DNA from: RGIG3002 sp964449325
GTDB lineage: Bacteria > Bacillota > Clostridia > Lachnospirales > Lachnospiraceae
Reading direction: 5' to 3'
Assembly (NCBI GenBank): GCA_964449325.1
Contig: CAYUYJ010000004.1
Location: 1 to 64,000, forward strand
DNA length: 64,000 nt
Positions 8,726 to 15,751 of this stretch are shown piece by piece. A model generated the notes under the pieces. The model was not told the origin of the DNA, ran no database searches, and saw only the letters and a program-made list of their open reading frames with translations. Numbering within the stretch: position 1 is the first letter of the stretch; each line of letters starts with the position of its first letter. The position numbers and the translations under genes were made by a program.

Positions 8726-9105
8726 ATGTATCTTTTGTTGTTGCAAATAAAGAATTTTGATATTTTGATGGAAATTAAAAAGACTTAAATGTTCTTGTTG
8801 GAGAAAATGATGCTGGAAAATCAGCAATCATGGATGCAATTAAACTTGTTCTTGGAACTACAGACATGGACTGATATAGAGTGGAGCAGGAAGATTTTTA
8901 CAAAAAAGATACTACGTTAGAAATTGAAATTACATGTAAATTTGAGGAATTGAATGAAGATGAAAGAGGCGCCTTTTTTGGAATGTCTTTCATATGAAGA
9001 TGAAAATAAAAAGATTTCATGTTTATATCTGCATTGGACATGTAAATATTTATCATTATTCAATCCACCTCGTCCAGTGGTAAATATATCAACAGGAATA
9101 GCAGT
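8726..9105 (+). pseudogene. Broken OLD-family ATP-dependent endonuclease, N-terminal fragment
   Basis: Three frames together spell the start of an OLD/AAA_15-type nuclease. ATG 8726 gives MYLLLLQIKNF; another frame gives NVLVGENDAGKSAIMDAIKL with a clear Walker A; then a TGA interrupts TTDMD-stop-YRVEQEDFY; a third frame continues as SYEDENKKISCLYLHW to FNPPRPVVNISTGI. Two frameshifts, one nonsense codon and loss of the rest of the protein (including the Toprim nuclease domain) make it dead. Such nucleases often serve in phage defence. Confidence 0.75.
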
Positions 9106-9321
9106 ACATCAAAAGTACATCAATCATATAAGAATAATATCCGATAATACGGTGTTTTCCATGAAAGAGAAAAGAGAAAATACCTGATAATACCGCATAA
9201 TAAGCGGTAATACGGGAAATATAAAAGTGGATTTTGTTTTCTGAAATAGTACATCAAATAAATCCCCTATAGTACCTAATAATACACAAGGATGTATTCA
9301 AAAACCTAATAACTACGCCTT

Positions 9322-9363
9322 AAAGGACGAATTCATTTTACCAAATGAGTTTGTCCTTTTTGT
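9322..9363 (+). terminator. Rho-independent terminator
   Basis: AAAGGAC (9322-9328) pairs with GTCCTTTT (9353-9360) with further pairing of the ATTCATTT and AAATGAGT segments inside, followed by TTGTT. The arms resemble the terminator at 11041-11082. Confidence 0.6.
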
Positions 9364-9372
9364 TATAGTCAT

Positions 9373-9400
9373 AGCGATGCACATGAAAAATTCTACTAAC
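9373..9400 (+). pseudogene. Scrap of a second DUF6075-like gene
   Basis: These 28 bases match 5696-5723 of the intact DUF6075-like gene almost base for base (AGCGATGCACATGA shared exactly, then one substitution and one inserted base). The following bases to about 9487 read VGNEVVEEQADDLQILCNEL and stop. I do not recognise that piece. Together they look like ends of mobile-element genes joined by deletion. Confidence 0.5.
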
Positions 9401-9567
9401 GGAGTTGGGAATGAAGTGGTAGAGGAACAGGCAGACGATTTGCAGATTTTGTGCAATGAGCTGGTGGATAAGGCAATTATAACATGAATGCTAGATCAGT
9501 GCAAATGTATTGACTTGGCATTGCTTCTTTGTTATTCTTATATCAGAAAAGATTGGAGGTGTCCTAT

Positions 9568-9861
9568 ATGGCAAGTACAATTCAAGTAAGAGTAGATGAT
9601 GAACTAAAGACAAAGTCGGATGCATTATTTAAAGACTTAGGTACAGACACCACAACTGCAATCCGCATGTTTTTAACACAGGCGTTGGCAGTGAATGGTT
9701 TTCCATTTGAAATTAAAAGAGCGACTACTAATCCATACGAAGCATTAACAGAGGTTGAGATACTGGAGAAATTAGAGAAATCCCGCGAAAGTGCAGGGCA
9801 GGGAATGTATCGTGATGCTACTGATGTTTCCCGTGATATGAGGGCGAAATATGGATTATAA
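9568..9861 (+). CDS. RelB/DinJ-family antitoxin
   Basis: A 97-residue ribbon-helix-helix antitoxin. The strand segment TIQVRVDDELK and the helices with SDALFKDLG and TTTAIRMFLTQALA are characteristic of RelB/DinJ. It would bind its operator and neutralise the partner toxin. ATG 9568 has GGAGGT eight bases upstream. Its last codons overlap the start of the toxin gene by 11 bases (ATG at 9851), the normal arrangement, but that toxin is frameshifted. The antitoxin may persist as an orphan. Confidence 0.85.
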   Translation: MASTIQVRVDDELKTKSDALFKDLGTDTTTAIRMFLTQALAVNGFPFEIKRATTNPYEALTEVEILEKLEKSRESAGQGMYRDATDVSRDMRAKYGL

Positions 9862-10164
9862 GATTGTAGTCACCAAGGATGCCGAAGCGGATTTGGACAG
9901 ATTCATTAAGTATCTGATTTTTGAGAAAGAGAGCATGCAGGCGGCACAGAATGTCTTGAATGATTATGATGCGACAATAGAAAGCCTGAAGCATGTAGCG
10001 GGAGCCTGAAGTTGTGTGATAATCCAAGGCTTCGTGAGCCGGAATACCGACGTATTAATTTCCTGAATCACAGATACTTTATGATGTATCGTGTGGTCGG
10101 AGATATGGTATTTGTTGATAACATCTTCCATGAGCTGCAGGATTACGAGAAAAAGATGCATTAG
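9851..10164 (+). pseudogene. RelE/ParE-family toxin, frameshifted
   Basis: From ATG 9851 the frame reads MDYKIVVTKDAEADLDRFIKYL and hits TGA at 10007-10009 after 52 codons. The next frame over carries the rest of a RelE/YafQ-type toxin, LKLCDNPRLREPEYRRINFL to VDNIFHELQDYEKKMH, ending at 10164. One extra base near 10000-10006 would restore a protein of about 104 residues. The toxin is a translation-inhibiting RNase or a gyrase poison in this superfamily. As written it is inactive, unless the missing base is a sequencing error. Confidence 0.8.
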
Positions 10165-10209
10165 TGAAGAACGAAAAGAATAAGAAAAAACGGTTTGTTA
10201 GAAAAAAGC

Positions 10210-10375
10210 AATGGAAGTTACCTGAATGGCAAGCTTCGTTGCATAGTTTGACAGAGTAAAGAGCAGACAGGCATCTGTTATATAGCTCACATAATTGATT
10301 ACAGTCTGTTTCCCTAATGAAGTACCAGCACTCTTTAAGATATTCGTCAGTCTGATAAAAGACAGAGGTTTTGTC
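10210..10375 (-). pseudogene. Fragment of a DUF4143-type ATP-binding protein
   Basis: On the minus strand this stretch reads LSFIRLTNILKSAG, then GKQTVINYVSYITDACLLF and NYATKL. This matches the middle of the AAA/DUF4143 ATP-binding proteins common in Clostridia and Bacteroidetes. The Walker A part is absent and no start is credible, so this is a remnant. From 10376 to 10580 I see no gene. Confidence 0.5.
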
Positions 10376-10580
10376 CCTTGTGCTGATTGCGCCCGCCTAA
10401 GTCGTCTGTGGGTACTTAAGTATTTGGTTCTGCTCTGAAAGGTCTTCCCGTCCGGCATGGTGTAAAGATTAAAAAATGGAAATAATAATTTATATGGATT
10501 GCAATATGTTTGAAGAAATGCACATATAATGAAAAGCAAATATAGAAGAAACGCACAAAAAAGTCTACTCTTTTGGGTAG

Positions 10581-10609
10581 TTTACTTATTCTGTCCGGTT
10601 AAGTATAAT
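10581..10609 (+). promoter_or_regulatory. Promoter of the receiver gene
   Basis: TTTACT (10581-10586) and a perfect TATAAT (10604-10609) are spaced by 17 bases, about 60 bases ahead of the receiver ORF. Confidence 0.6.
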
Positions 10610-10670
10610 GTTATAGAATGAGAAATGATGTACAAAAGTAGATACGTGTCAGAGAGAGGCGGAAAAAGAT

Positions 10671-11033
10671 ATGAAGACAATATTAGTTGTAGATGATGAT
10701 GAAATGAATTTGAAGATAGCTAAATTTATTCTGGAGCAGAAGAAATATGTAGTGATAACAGCATCCTCCGGCATGGAGTGCTTAACACTTTTAAACAGTA
10801 AAGTTGTTGACCTGATTTTGCTAGACGTTGAGATGCCGATTATGAACGGCATACAGACATTGGAACATATCAGGGAACATAAGGAATTTGACAGTATACC
10901 GGTCATGTTCCTGACAGCAGATGCAAATGAAGATACAGTTATTGCGGCAGGAAAGCTTGATGTTGCGGGATATGTGAAGAAACCCTATATGCCGCAGGAC
11001 TTTTTGGAAAGGGTGGAAAAGATTGTCAATTAA
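10671..11033 (+). CDS. Stand-alone response-regulator receiver protein (CheY-like)
   Basis: A 120-residue single receiver domain without an output domain. The acidic pocket VVDDDEMN is at residues 6-13, the phosphoacceptor aspartate is in VVDLILLDVEMP (about residue 53), and the conserved threonine and lysine appear in FLTAD and VKKPY. It would act by protein-protein contact, receiving phosphate from a histidine kinase encoded elsewhere; none is seen nearby. GAGGCGG precedes the ATG. It has its own promoter and terminator, so it is monocistronic. Confidence 0.88.
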   Translation: MKTILVVDDDEMNLKIAKFILEQKKYVVITASSGMECLTLLNSKVVDLILLDVEMPIMNGIQTLEHIREHKEFDSIPVMFLTADANEDTVIAAGKLDVAGYVKKPYMPQDFLERVEKIVN

Positions 11034-11040
11034 AGCGCCT

Positions 11041-11082
11041 AAAGGACAAACTTATTCTAACGAATAGGGATGTCCTTTTTGT
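11041..11082 (+). terminator. Rho-independent terminator
   Basis: AAAGGACA at 11041-11048 pairs with TGTCCTTT (11071-11078), with CTTATTC/GAATAGG pairing inside, followed by TTGTT. It ends the receiver transcript. Confidence 0.75.
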
Positions 11083-11083
11083 T

Positions 11084-11316
11084 ATTATTAAGAGCTCTAC
11101 GCAGTTCCGGGACGGAACAACAATAGGAAACTGTGTTGGCAGCGGTTTGTTGCTCACGGGGACAATTCAGTTATTTACAGGCAGACCCTTGTGTGCTCTT
11201 GGAACAGCATCCACCGGACATTCGTGAGTATTTAGGAAATGGGGACAACAGGCTCGGAGAGGATAAATTAGTACAGATCCTTTCCGAGTTTTCTTGTCCG
11301 TTTAATCCACCACCTT
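11084..11316. other. Stretch with no recognisable gene
   Basis: An open frame exists at 11133-11369 but its product has no recognised motif, and it runs into the opposing GyrI-like gene. I regard this stretch as decayed mobile-element sequence. Confidence 0.4.
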
Positions 11317-11673
11317 TTATTTTAGTGGAATACAAAACTCACATAAGCCTAATGAGATTTTCGAGATAGCATATCGTTCAATTATCGGTTTCGTATAGTC
11401 TAAAGACAAATCGGCAGTTAGGCTCTGAATATTCTTCCAGAAATTCGATACTTCATCTTCTGTATGTGCAACTTCAAATATAGCATAACGACCACTGGCA
11501 ATGTTACGAATTGGCAAATCACAATGTTGCTCTATGGCAGTAATAATAATGCCTACATCATATCTTTGTTCGTTGTCCGGTGTGTGTAAGGGATTATCCA
11601 AAGCGATACCAAGTATTGTAGTATCATCTTTGAATAAATGATTTTCTCTTAAATATTTTTTTAAAAATACCAT
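11317..11673 (-). CDS. GyrI-like effector-binding domain protein, probably 5'-truncated
   Basis: A 118-residue product matching the C-terminal part of the GyrI-like/AraC effector-binding domain: LFKDDTTILGIALDNP, QRYDVGIII, GRYAIFEVAHT and the end motif PIIERY..CEFCIPLK. This domain binds small molecules and usually follows an AraC-type DNA-binding domain. Upstream, in the same frame, the sequence still reads NEIMHPMAENPQF before a TAA, which looks like the missing beginning of the domain. The DNA-binding part is absent. It is therefore more likely a remnant than a working regulator. Confidence 0.55.
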   Translation of the reverse strand: MVFLKKYLRENHLFKDDTTILGIALDNPLHTPDNEQRYDVGIIITAIEQHCDLPIRNIASGRYAIFEVAHTEDEVSNFWKNIQSLTADLSLDYTKPIIERYAISKISLGLCEFCIPLK

Positions 11674-11780
11674 AACTTTTTAAAATTGAGGATTTTCTGC
11701 CATAGGATGCATAATCTCGTTTTATGGAAGAGGAAATTCATGATTAGGGTGAATAGCATTGACAGCATAAATCCGAAATG

Positions 11781-11797
11781 GTATACTTGCAGTATAC
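11781..11797. promoter_or_regulatory. Perfect palindrome, probable TetR operator
   Basis: GTATACT and AGTATAC form an exact inverted repeat around TGC, 22 bases ahead of the tetR-like start. This is the size and position expected for autoregulation of the TetR-MATE operon. Confidence 0.65.
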
Positions 11798-11818
11798 TAA
11801 ATAGAATGTAGGTGTATT

Positions 11819-12463
11819 ATGGGACGAGAAAACAAAAAGGAAGCTGTTGCAGCACTGCATAGAGAGCGAATTATGAAAGCTGCTGAAAAACTTTTTTCAG
11901 AAAAAGGCTATGCACAAACAACAATAGATGATATTTCAAAAGCATCTGAATATAGTCGGCGCACAATTTACACATATTATGAAAGCAAAGATGATATTTT
12001 ACACCATATTATCGAAAAGGGATTACAGACGTTAAAAACAGATATTGAATGCGCTGTAAACAGTAATGATGATTTTGTTATGGGCTATAGAGCCATCTGT
12101 ATGGCAATGAGTCAATACCAAAAAGAATACCCTCATTCAATCGATAATGTAAATAATTCAAATGCTGCCAACATTGATTTATCAAATGCTTCTGATACGG
12201 TGAAACATATTTTAGGTCTGGGAACAGAAATAAACACAATTCTCGAATCTTTTGTTGAGAGAGGGAAAAAAAGTGGAGTTGTGCGGAAAGATATAGTTCC
12301 GATGCTAACCGTCTATGTTTTGTGGTCAAGTATTAATGCTCTACTGACACTTGCTGATACAAAAGGTCCATTCATTTGTGCGCAGTTTGCTGTGTCTGAA
12401 GATGAATTTTTAGATTATGGATTTAAGCAGATTATCAATTCCATTTTGGAGGTGAGGGTTTGA
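11819..12463 (+). CDS. TetR/AcrR-family transcriptional regulator
   Basis: A 214-residue repressor. The N-terminal helix-turn-helix spans about residues 14-60 (AAEKLFSEKGY, TTIDDISKAS, SRRTIYTYYESKDDIL), matching the TetR family. The remainder is a helical ligand domain of unknown specificity. The ATG at 11819 has only a weak ribosome site. It is followed, after a 107-base gap holding a KTR scrap, by a MATE transporter on the same strand, so it probably controls that pump through the palindrome at 11781-11797. Confidence 0.88.
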   Translation: MGRENKKEAVAALHRERIMKAAEKLFSEKGYAQTTIDDISKASEYSRRTIYTYYESKDDILHHIIEKGLQTLKTDIECAVNSNDDFVMGYRAICMAMSQYQKEYPHSIDNVNNSNAANIDLSNASDTVKHILGLGTEINTILESFVERGKKSGVVRKDIVPMLTVYVLWSSINALLTLADTKGPFICAQFAVSEDEFLDYGFKQIINSILEVRV

Positions 12464-12547
12464 ATGAAAAGTAGTGTTTGGATAATATGTCCTGTTTGCG
12501 GTGGTAAAACCGGAAATCGTTAAAGATCCGGACACAAAGACGCAGAG
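12464..12547 (+). pseudogene. Cysteine-rich KTR protein, internally deleted
   Basis: ATG 12464 touches the tetR stop (TGAATG) and reads MKSSVWIICPVCGGKTGNR then stop. The first half is the start of a cysteine-rich KTR protein. Right after, in another frame, VKDPDTKTQS matches the known end of that family. The middle, including the second zinc-binding CPKC pair, has been lost. KTR genes are frequent small passengers on Clostridia mobile elements. Confidence 0.6.
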
Positions 12548-12570
12548 CCCAAAAAGATTAGGAGGCACGA

Positions 12571-13956
12571 ATGAAACAAAAATCTATTCAAACAAATTAT
12601 ACGGAAAATCCATTAGCAACTGAAAAAATAAGCAAACTTTTGATGAGCTATTCAATCCCTGCTGTTATCGCAATTATAATCAATGCTGCGTATAATATAG
12701 CGGATCAGATTTTTATAGGTCAGGCTGTAGGGTATCTTGGAAATGCAGCTACTACTATTATTTTCCCGCTTCTGACAATCGTTATGGCAATTGCCGGTTT
12801 GTTAGGGACAGGTGCAACAACACATTCTGCTGTGGAACTTGGAAAGGGTAACAGATTAGAATCCGAAAAAGCACTCAATACTGTTTTTATGTATACACTT
12901 GGTATTGGCATGGTTCTTACTGCCGTAAGTTTTCTTGGTATTGAACCGATTTTGCGATTATCGGGTGCAGATTACAATACATTGCCATTAGCAAAAGAGT
13001 ATGGGAGAATTATTGTTTTCGGAATACCTTTTAATATGCTAAGTATGGCGCTGTCCGGATTGACAAGGGTTGATGGCAACCCTCGTGTTTCCATGTATGG
13101 AATGCTGTTAGGTGCAGTTCTAAATGTTGTATTAGATCCCCTCTACTTGTTTGTATTTCAATGGGGCGTTAAGGGTGCAGCTTTAGCAACGATAACTTCT
13201 CAATTTGTCAGTGCCTGTATTATGGTCTTCTATTTCACAAAAAAAAGCAATATTATGAAATTAAGGCGGACAGCATTGCACCCGAATGTGAAATTACGCT
13301 TGGAAATTATTAAACTGGGCACCTCTGCCGGGATTACTCAGTTTGCAGCTTTCATCATGCAGATTGTTATGAATAACACCTTACAGTATTACGGAAATCA
13401 ATCGGGCATTACCGGTGGAGTTGCAATTGGAGCAATGGGAATTGTCATGAAGATTATGATGGTCTTAGCTGCAATTTGTATGGGACTTGGCATTGGAGCG
13501 CAACCTATTCTTGGCTTTAACTATGGCGCTAAGAATTACAAACGGGTAAAGGATACATACCTTAAAGCATGTTTATATGCCACGGTTTCTATTACAATCG
13601 GTTGGTGTGTTTGCCAGCTTGCACCGACTGCAATCATTAGGCTTTTTGACAGCAAAAGTATTGAATTTGCCGATTTTGCAACAAAATGTGTTCGCATTTA
13701 CATGGGAGGGATTTTTTTGGTTGGCTTTGAGATTATCTCAACGAATTATTTTCAAGCGACAAAACAACCACTAAAAGCGTCCGTCCTTTCATTACTTAGG
13801 CAGTTTATTATTCTAATTCCTCTGATTTTATTCTTGCCGACGATACTGGGAATTGACGGAGTATTGTATGCGGGATTGCTTGCAGATATTTCCTCGGGAG
13901 TAATCATAGCAATTTTCATTATTCCGGAAATAAGAAAACTCAGCGGGAAATATTGA
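12571..13956 (+). CDS. MATE-family multidrug efflux transporter
   Basis: A 461-residue polytopic membrane protein with about 12 hydrophobic segments in two repeated halves. The sequence LLMSYSIPAVIAIIINAAYN near the start and GIGAQPILGFNYGA in the second half are typical of MATE antiporters (MepA/NorM-like branch), which expel cationic drugs in exchange for Na+ or H+. ATG 12571 is preceded by AGGAGGCACGA. It is likely co-transcribed with and repressed by the TetR-type gene. The substrate is unknown. Confidence 0.9.
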   Translation: MKQKSIQTNYTENPLATEKISKLLMSYSIPAVIAIIINAAYNIADQIFIGQAVGYLGNAATTIIFPLLTIVMAIAGLLGTGATTHSAVELGKGNRLESEKALNTVFMYTLGIGMVLTAVSFLGIEPILRLSGADYNTLPLAKEYGRIIVFGIPFNMLSMALSGLTRVDGNPRVSMYGMLLGAVLNVVLDPLYLFVFQWGVKGAALATITSQFVSACIMVFYFTKKSNIMKLRRTALHPNVKLRLEIIKLGTSAGITQFAAFIMQIVMNNTLQYYGNQSGITGGVAIGAMGIVMKIMMVLAAICMGLGIGAQPILGFNYGAKNYKRVKDTYLKACLYATVSITIGWCVCQLAPTAIIRLFDSKSIEFADFATKCVRIYMGGIFLVGFEIISTNYFQATKQPLKASVLSLLRQFIILIPLILFLPTILGIDGVLYAGLLADISSGVIIAIFIIPEIRKLSGKY

Positions 13957-14051
13957 AAGAAGTGCAGAAATTTGTAGTTCTACTGGCCAGAATGAAAAAA
14001 GTTGAAAATGGTTAATAATAAAAGTATAATATGAGGGGATTAGGATAATTG

Positions 14052-14930
14052 ATGTCGCGGATTGGTTACCGGAGAAAAGAGAAAATCGATGAGATGATAG
14101 AAAGAAAGCGAGAGTTTTTTCAGGAGGTGTCTGAAATACAGGAAACAAATTATATAACAATCATTTCAAACAGAAGAAAAGTCGTGCTTGGCATCAGCAC
14201 AATCCTTTACGTCCTTATGGTAGGTAAGAATGCCGAGATACACGTTTCCGGAGGGAAGATATACACAACAAGAATGAATCTTGGTGAGCTTGAGGAAAAA
14301 CTGGGTGATGGCTTTATAAAGGTACACCGTGGATGTCTTGTGTCCGCAATGGCGATACACGATATCAACGACAGTATCAACTTAAGTAACGGCGAGTCCC
14401 TGATATATACGATACGAAGGAAAAACGAGATTATTGACCAACTGCATGCAAAGCAGAAGAGCATGATAAACGGTTTCAACGAGAAATGTATCCCTATGAC
14501 GGAAGAGGAATATCGTGCGCATTATAGCAGCTTTGAACATCTGCCCTTTGCATTTACGGATATTGAGATGGTATTCAATGAGGAGAAGTATGCAGTGGAC
14601 TGGATTTTCAGATATGGTAATTCTGCACTTGCAAAACTTGAAAAGTTACCGTTAAAGCAACTGATAGGCAGTTCGTTTGGAAGTCTGTTTTCCAACATGG
14701 ATTCTAAATGGCTAAGAAGCTACGAGCGTGCGACACTTTATGGTGAAACGCTGGAGATTATCGACTACAGTCCTGAGATAGATACCTATCTGAAGGTGAT
14801 ATGTTTTCCAACCTTTCCGGGTCACTGTGGGTGTATTTTGTTTAACATTTCGGAGATAGAATACGTTAAGAGCAGCAGCGATGCTGATAAGGCATTGACG
14901 CTCTATTTAGGGAAAAATGATTACAAATAG
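14052..14930 (+). CDS. LytTR-domain DNA-binding protein with C-terminal PAS-like region
   Basis: The protein has 292 residues. A LytTR DNA-binding domain spans about residues 32-130 (YITIISNRRKVV, MVGKNAEIHV, LGELEEKLGDGFIKVHRGCLV). It is followed by a domain with FAFTDIEMVFNEE..VDWIFRYGN that resembles the PAS sensor fold. This order is common in Lachnospiraceae regulators. ATG 14052 follows GGATTAGGAT. The first 26 residues (with EKIDEMIERKREFFQE) match the HemZ C-terminus and are probably not native to LytTR proteins, so the gene may be a chimera formed at an element junction. The signal sensed is unknown. Confidence 0.8.
   Translation: MSRIGYRRKEKIDEMIERKREFFQEVSEIQETNYITIISNRRKVVLGISTILYVLMVGKNAEIHVSGGKIYTTRMNLGELEEKLGDGFIKVHRGCLVSAMAIHDINDSINLSNGESLIYTIRRKNEIIDQLHAKQKSMINGFNEKCIPMTEEEYRAHYSSFEHLPFAFTDIEMVFNEEKYAVDWIFRYGNSALAKLEKLPLKQLIGSSFGSLFSNMDSKWLRSYERATLYGETLEIIDYSPEIDTYLKVICFPTFPGHCGCILFNISEIEYVKSSSDADKALTLYLGKNDYK
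14079..14126 (+). repeat. Degenerate copy of the hemZ 3' end
   Basis: These 48 bases align without gaps to 5258-5305, the last codons of hemZ, with roughly three quarters of bases identical. The encoded residues EKIDEMIERKREFFQE match ERIEEMIERKRVLLQE at 11 of 16 positions. The copy is the candidate right-hand junction of the island. Confidence 0.5.
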
Positions 14931-14955
14931 AATAGGTGATACCGGGGAAACCGGC

Positions 14956-14996
14956 AATGCAAAGACAGATGGAGATATTCCATCTGTCTTTGCATT
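14956..14996. terminator. Perfect 18-bp hairpin
   Basis: AATGCAAAGACAGATGGA (14956-14973) is exactly complementary to TCCATCTGTCTTTGCATT (14979-14996) around a five-base loop. No T-run follows, so it may be a weak or factor-dependent terminator, or a barrier between the LytTR gene and the injection-system operon. The rest of 14997-15166 shows only a direct repeat of CCAAATG (about 15081 and 15100) and no clear promoter. Confidence 0.55.
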
Positions 14997-15166
14997 ATGG
15001 TGGAATCAGCCGGCGGGGATTTATGTCGATTTGTGCTGTTTAAACGTCGTTTTGCGACTGTTTGCTTGAAGAGGATTACCCCAAATGATACTATTTTCCC
15101 AAATGTAAACTCATTTTTCATCTCTTAAAGTATTGTAGAAACTAAAGAAGTAAAGGAAAGTAATCC

Positions 15167-15751
15167 ATGCATATCATAATGAGGAACGAATTAATTCAGG
15201 ATATTTTGAATGAATTAAAGAAGAGAAAAATAATATACTTGGAAGCACCTTGCGGATGGGGGAAAACAGTACTGTTACACCAGTTGGAAGAAGCAATCGG
15301 AAAGGAAACCTGTACTTTTATTCACAACTCTGATATTGCCAAAATGAATTTTTTGACAGATGTGAATAAAGGACAGAAGAAAAACGAACAGCAGAAGATT
15401 TTTCTGGTAGATAATCTGGGGGAATGGGTTCTTTCCGGAAATATAGAATTATTGGAAAATGATATTCAGAACCAAAGTCCGGAATGCAGATATATTCTTG
15501 CAGGCAGAATCCCGCTTCCTGCTCAGCTGCTTCCTTATAAACTGACTTCTCAGATTAGTATATACGGAAAAAACAGATTAAGATATACGAATAAAGAGTT
15601 AAACTATATTTGTGCACACAGTTATGAGGGACATCGGGAACAGATAAGAAGATTATATGAAATGTGCCATGGAATGCCATTATTTCTTACAGTAGCAGAG
15701 GGAATTCTGGAAGGAGCAGTCACTAATGATAAATCAACGTCTACTAAGTAA
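15167..15751 (+). CDS. Split LuxR/MalT-type regulator, N-terminal ATPase half
   Basis: A 194-residue product that looks like the nucleotide-binding front of a STAND/MalT-like (LAL) regulator. The Walker A APCGWGKT is at about residues 27-34, IFLVDNLGEW is a Walker B candidate, and the segment with CRYILAGRIPLP resembles the sensor region of such ATPases. It ends just where the family would continue into its helical and TPR regions, which are encoded in the next frame from 15726. The two ORFs overlap by 26 bases. Start ATG 15167 follows AAAGGAAAG. It opens the injection-system cluster and probably controls it. Confidence 0.65.
   Translation: MHIIMRNELIQDILNELKKRKIIYLEAPCGWGKTVLLHQLEEAIGKETCTFIHNSDIAKMNFLTDVNKGQKKNEQQKIFLVDNLGEWVLSGNIELLENDIQNQSPECRYILAGRIPLPAQLLPYKLTSQISIYGKNRLRYTNKELNYICAHSYEGHREQIRRLYEMCHGMPLFLTVAEGILEGAVTNDKSTSTK

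Larger units (their letters stand above)
5309..14126. mobile_element. Degenerate integrated island behind hemZ
   Basis: The region between the hemZ stop and a degenerate hemZ-tail copy at 14079-14126 is filled with accessory and broken genes: DUF6075-type, truncated ParA, an ICE-type protein tail, broken OLD nuclease, RelB with frameshifted RelE, DUF4143 scrap, KTR scrap and a TetR-MATE pair. These are typical passengers of Clostridia integrative conjugative elements. No integrase, relaxase, VirB4/VirD4 or transposase gene is present, so the element cannot move by itself. The boundaries are inferred; the right edge could be anywhere from about 14000 to 14130. Confidence 0.5.

Noticed and set aside
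11133..11369. A possible 78-codon gene
   Set aside because: No conserved motif, poor start and collision with the GyrI-like gene on the other strand.
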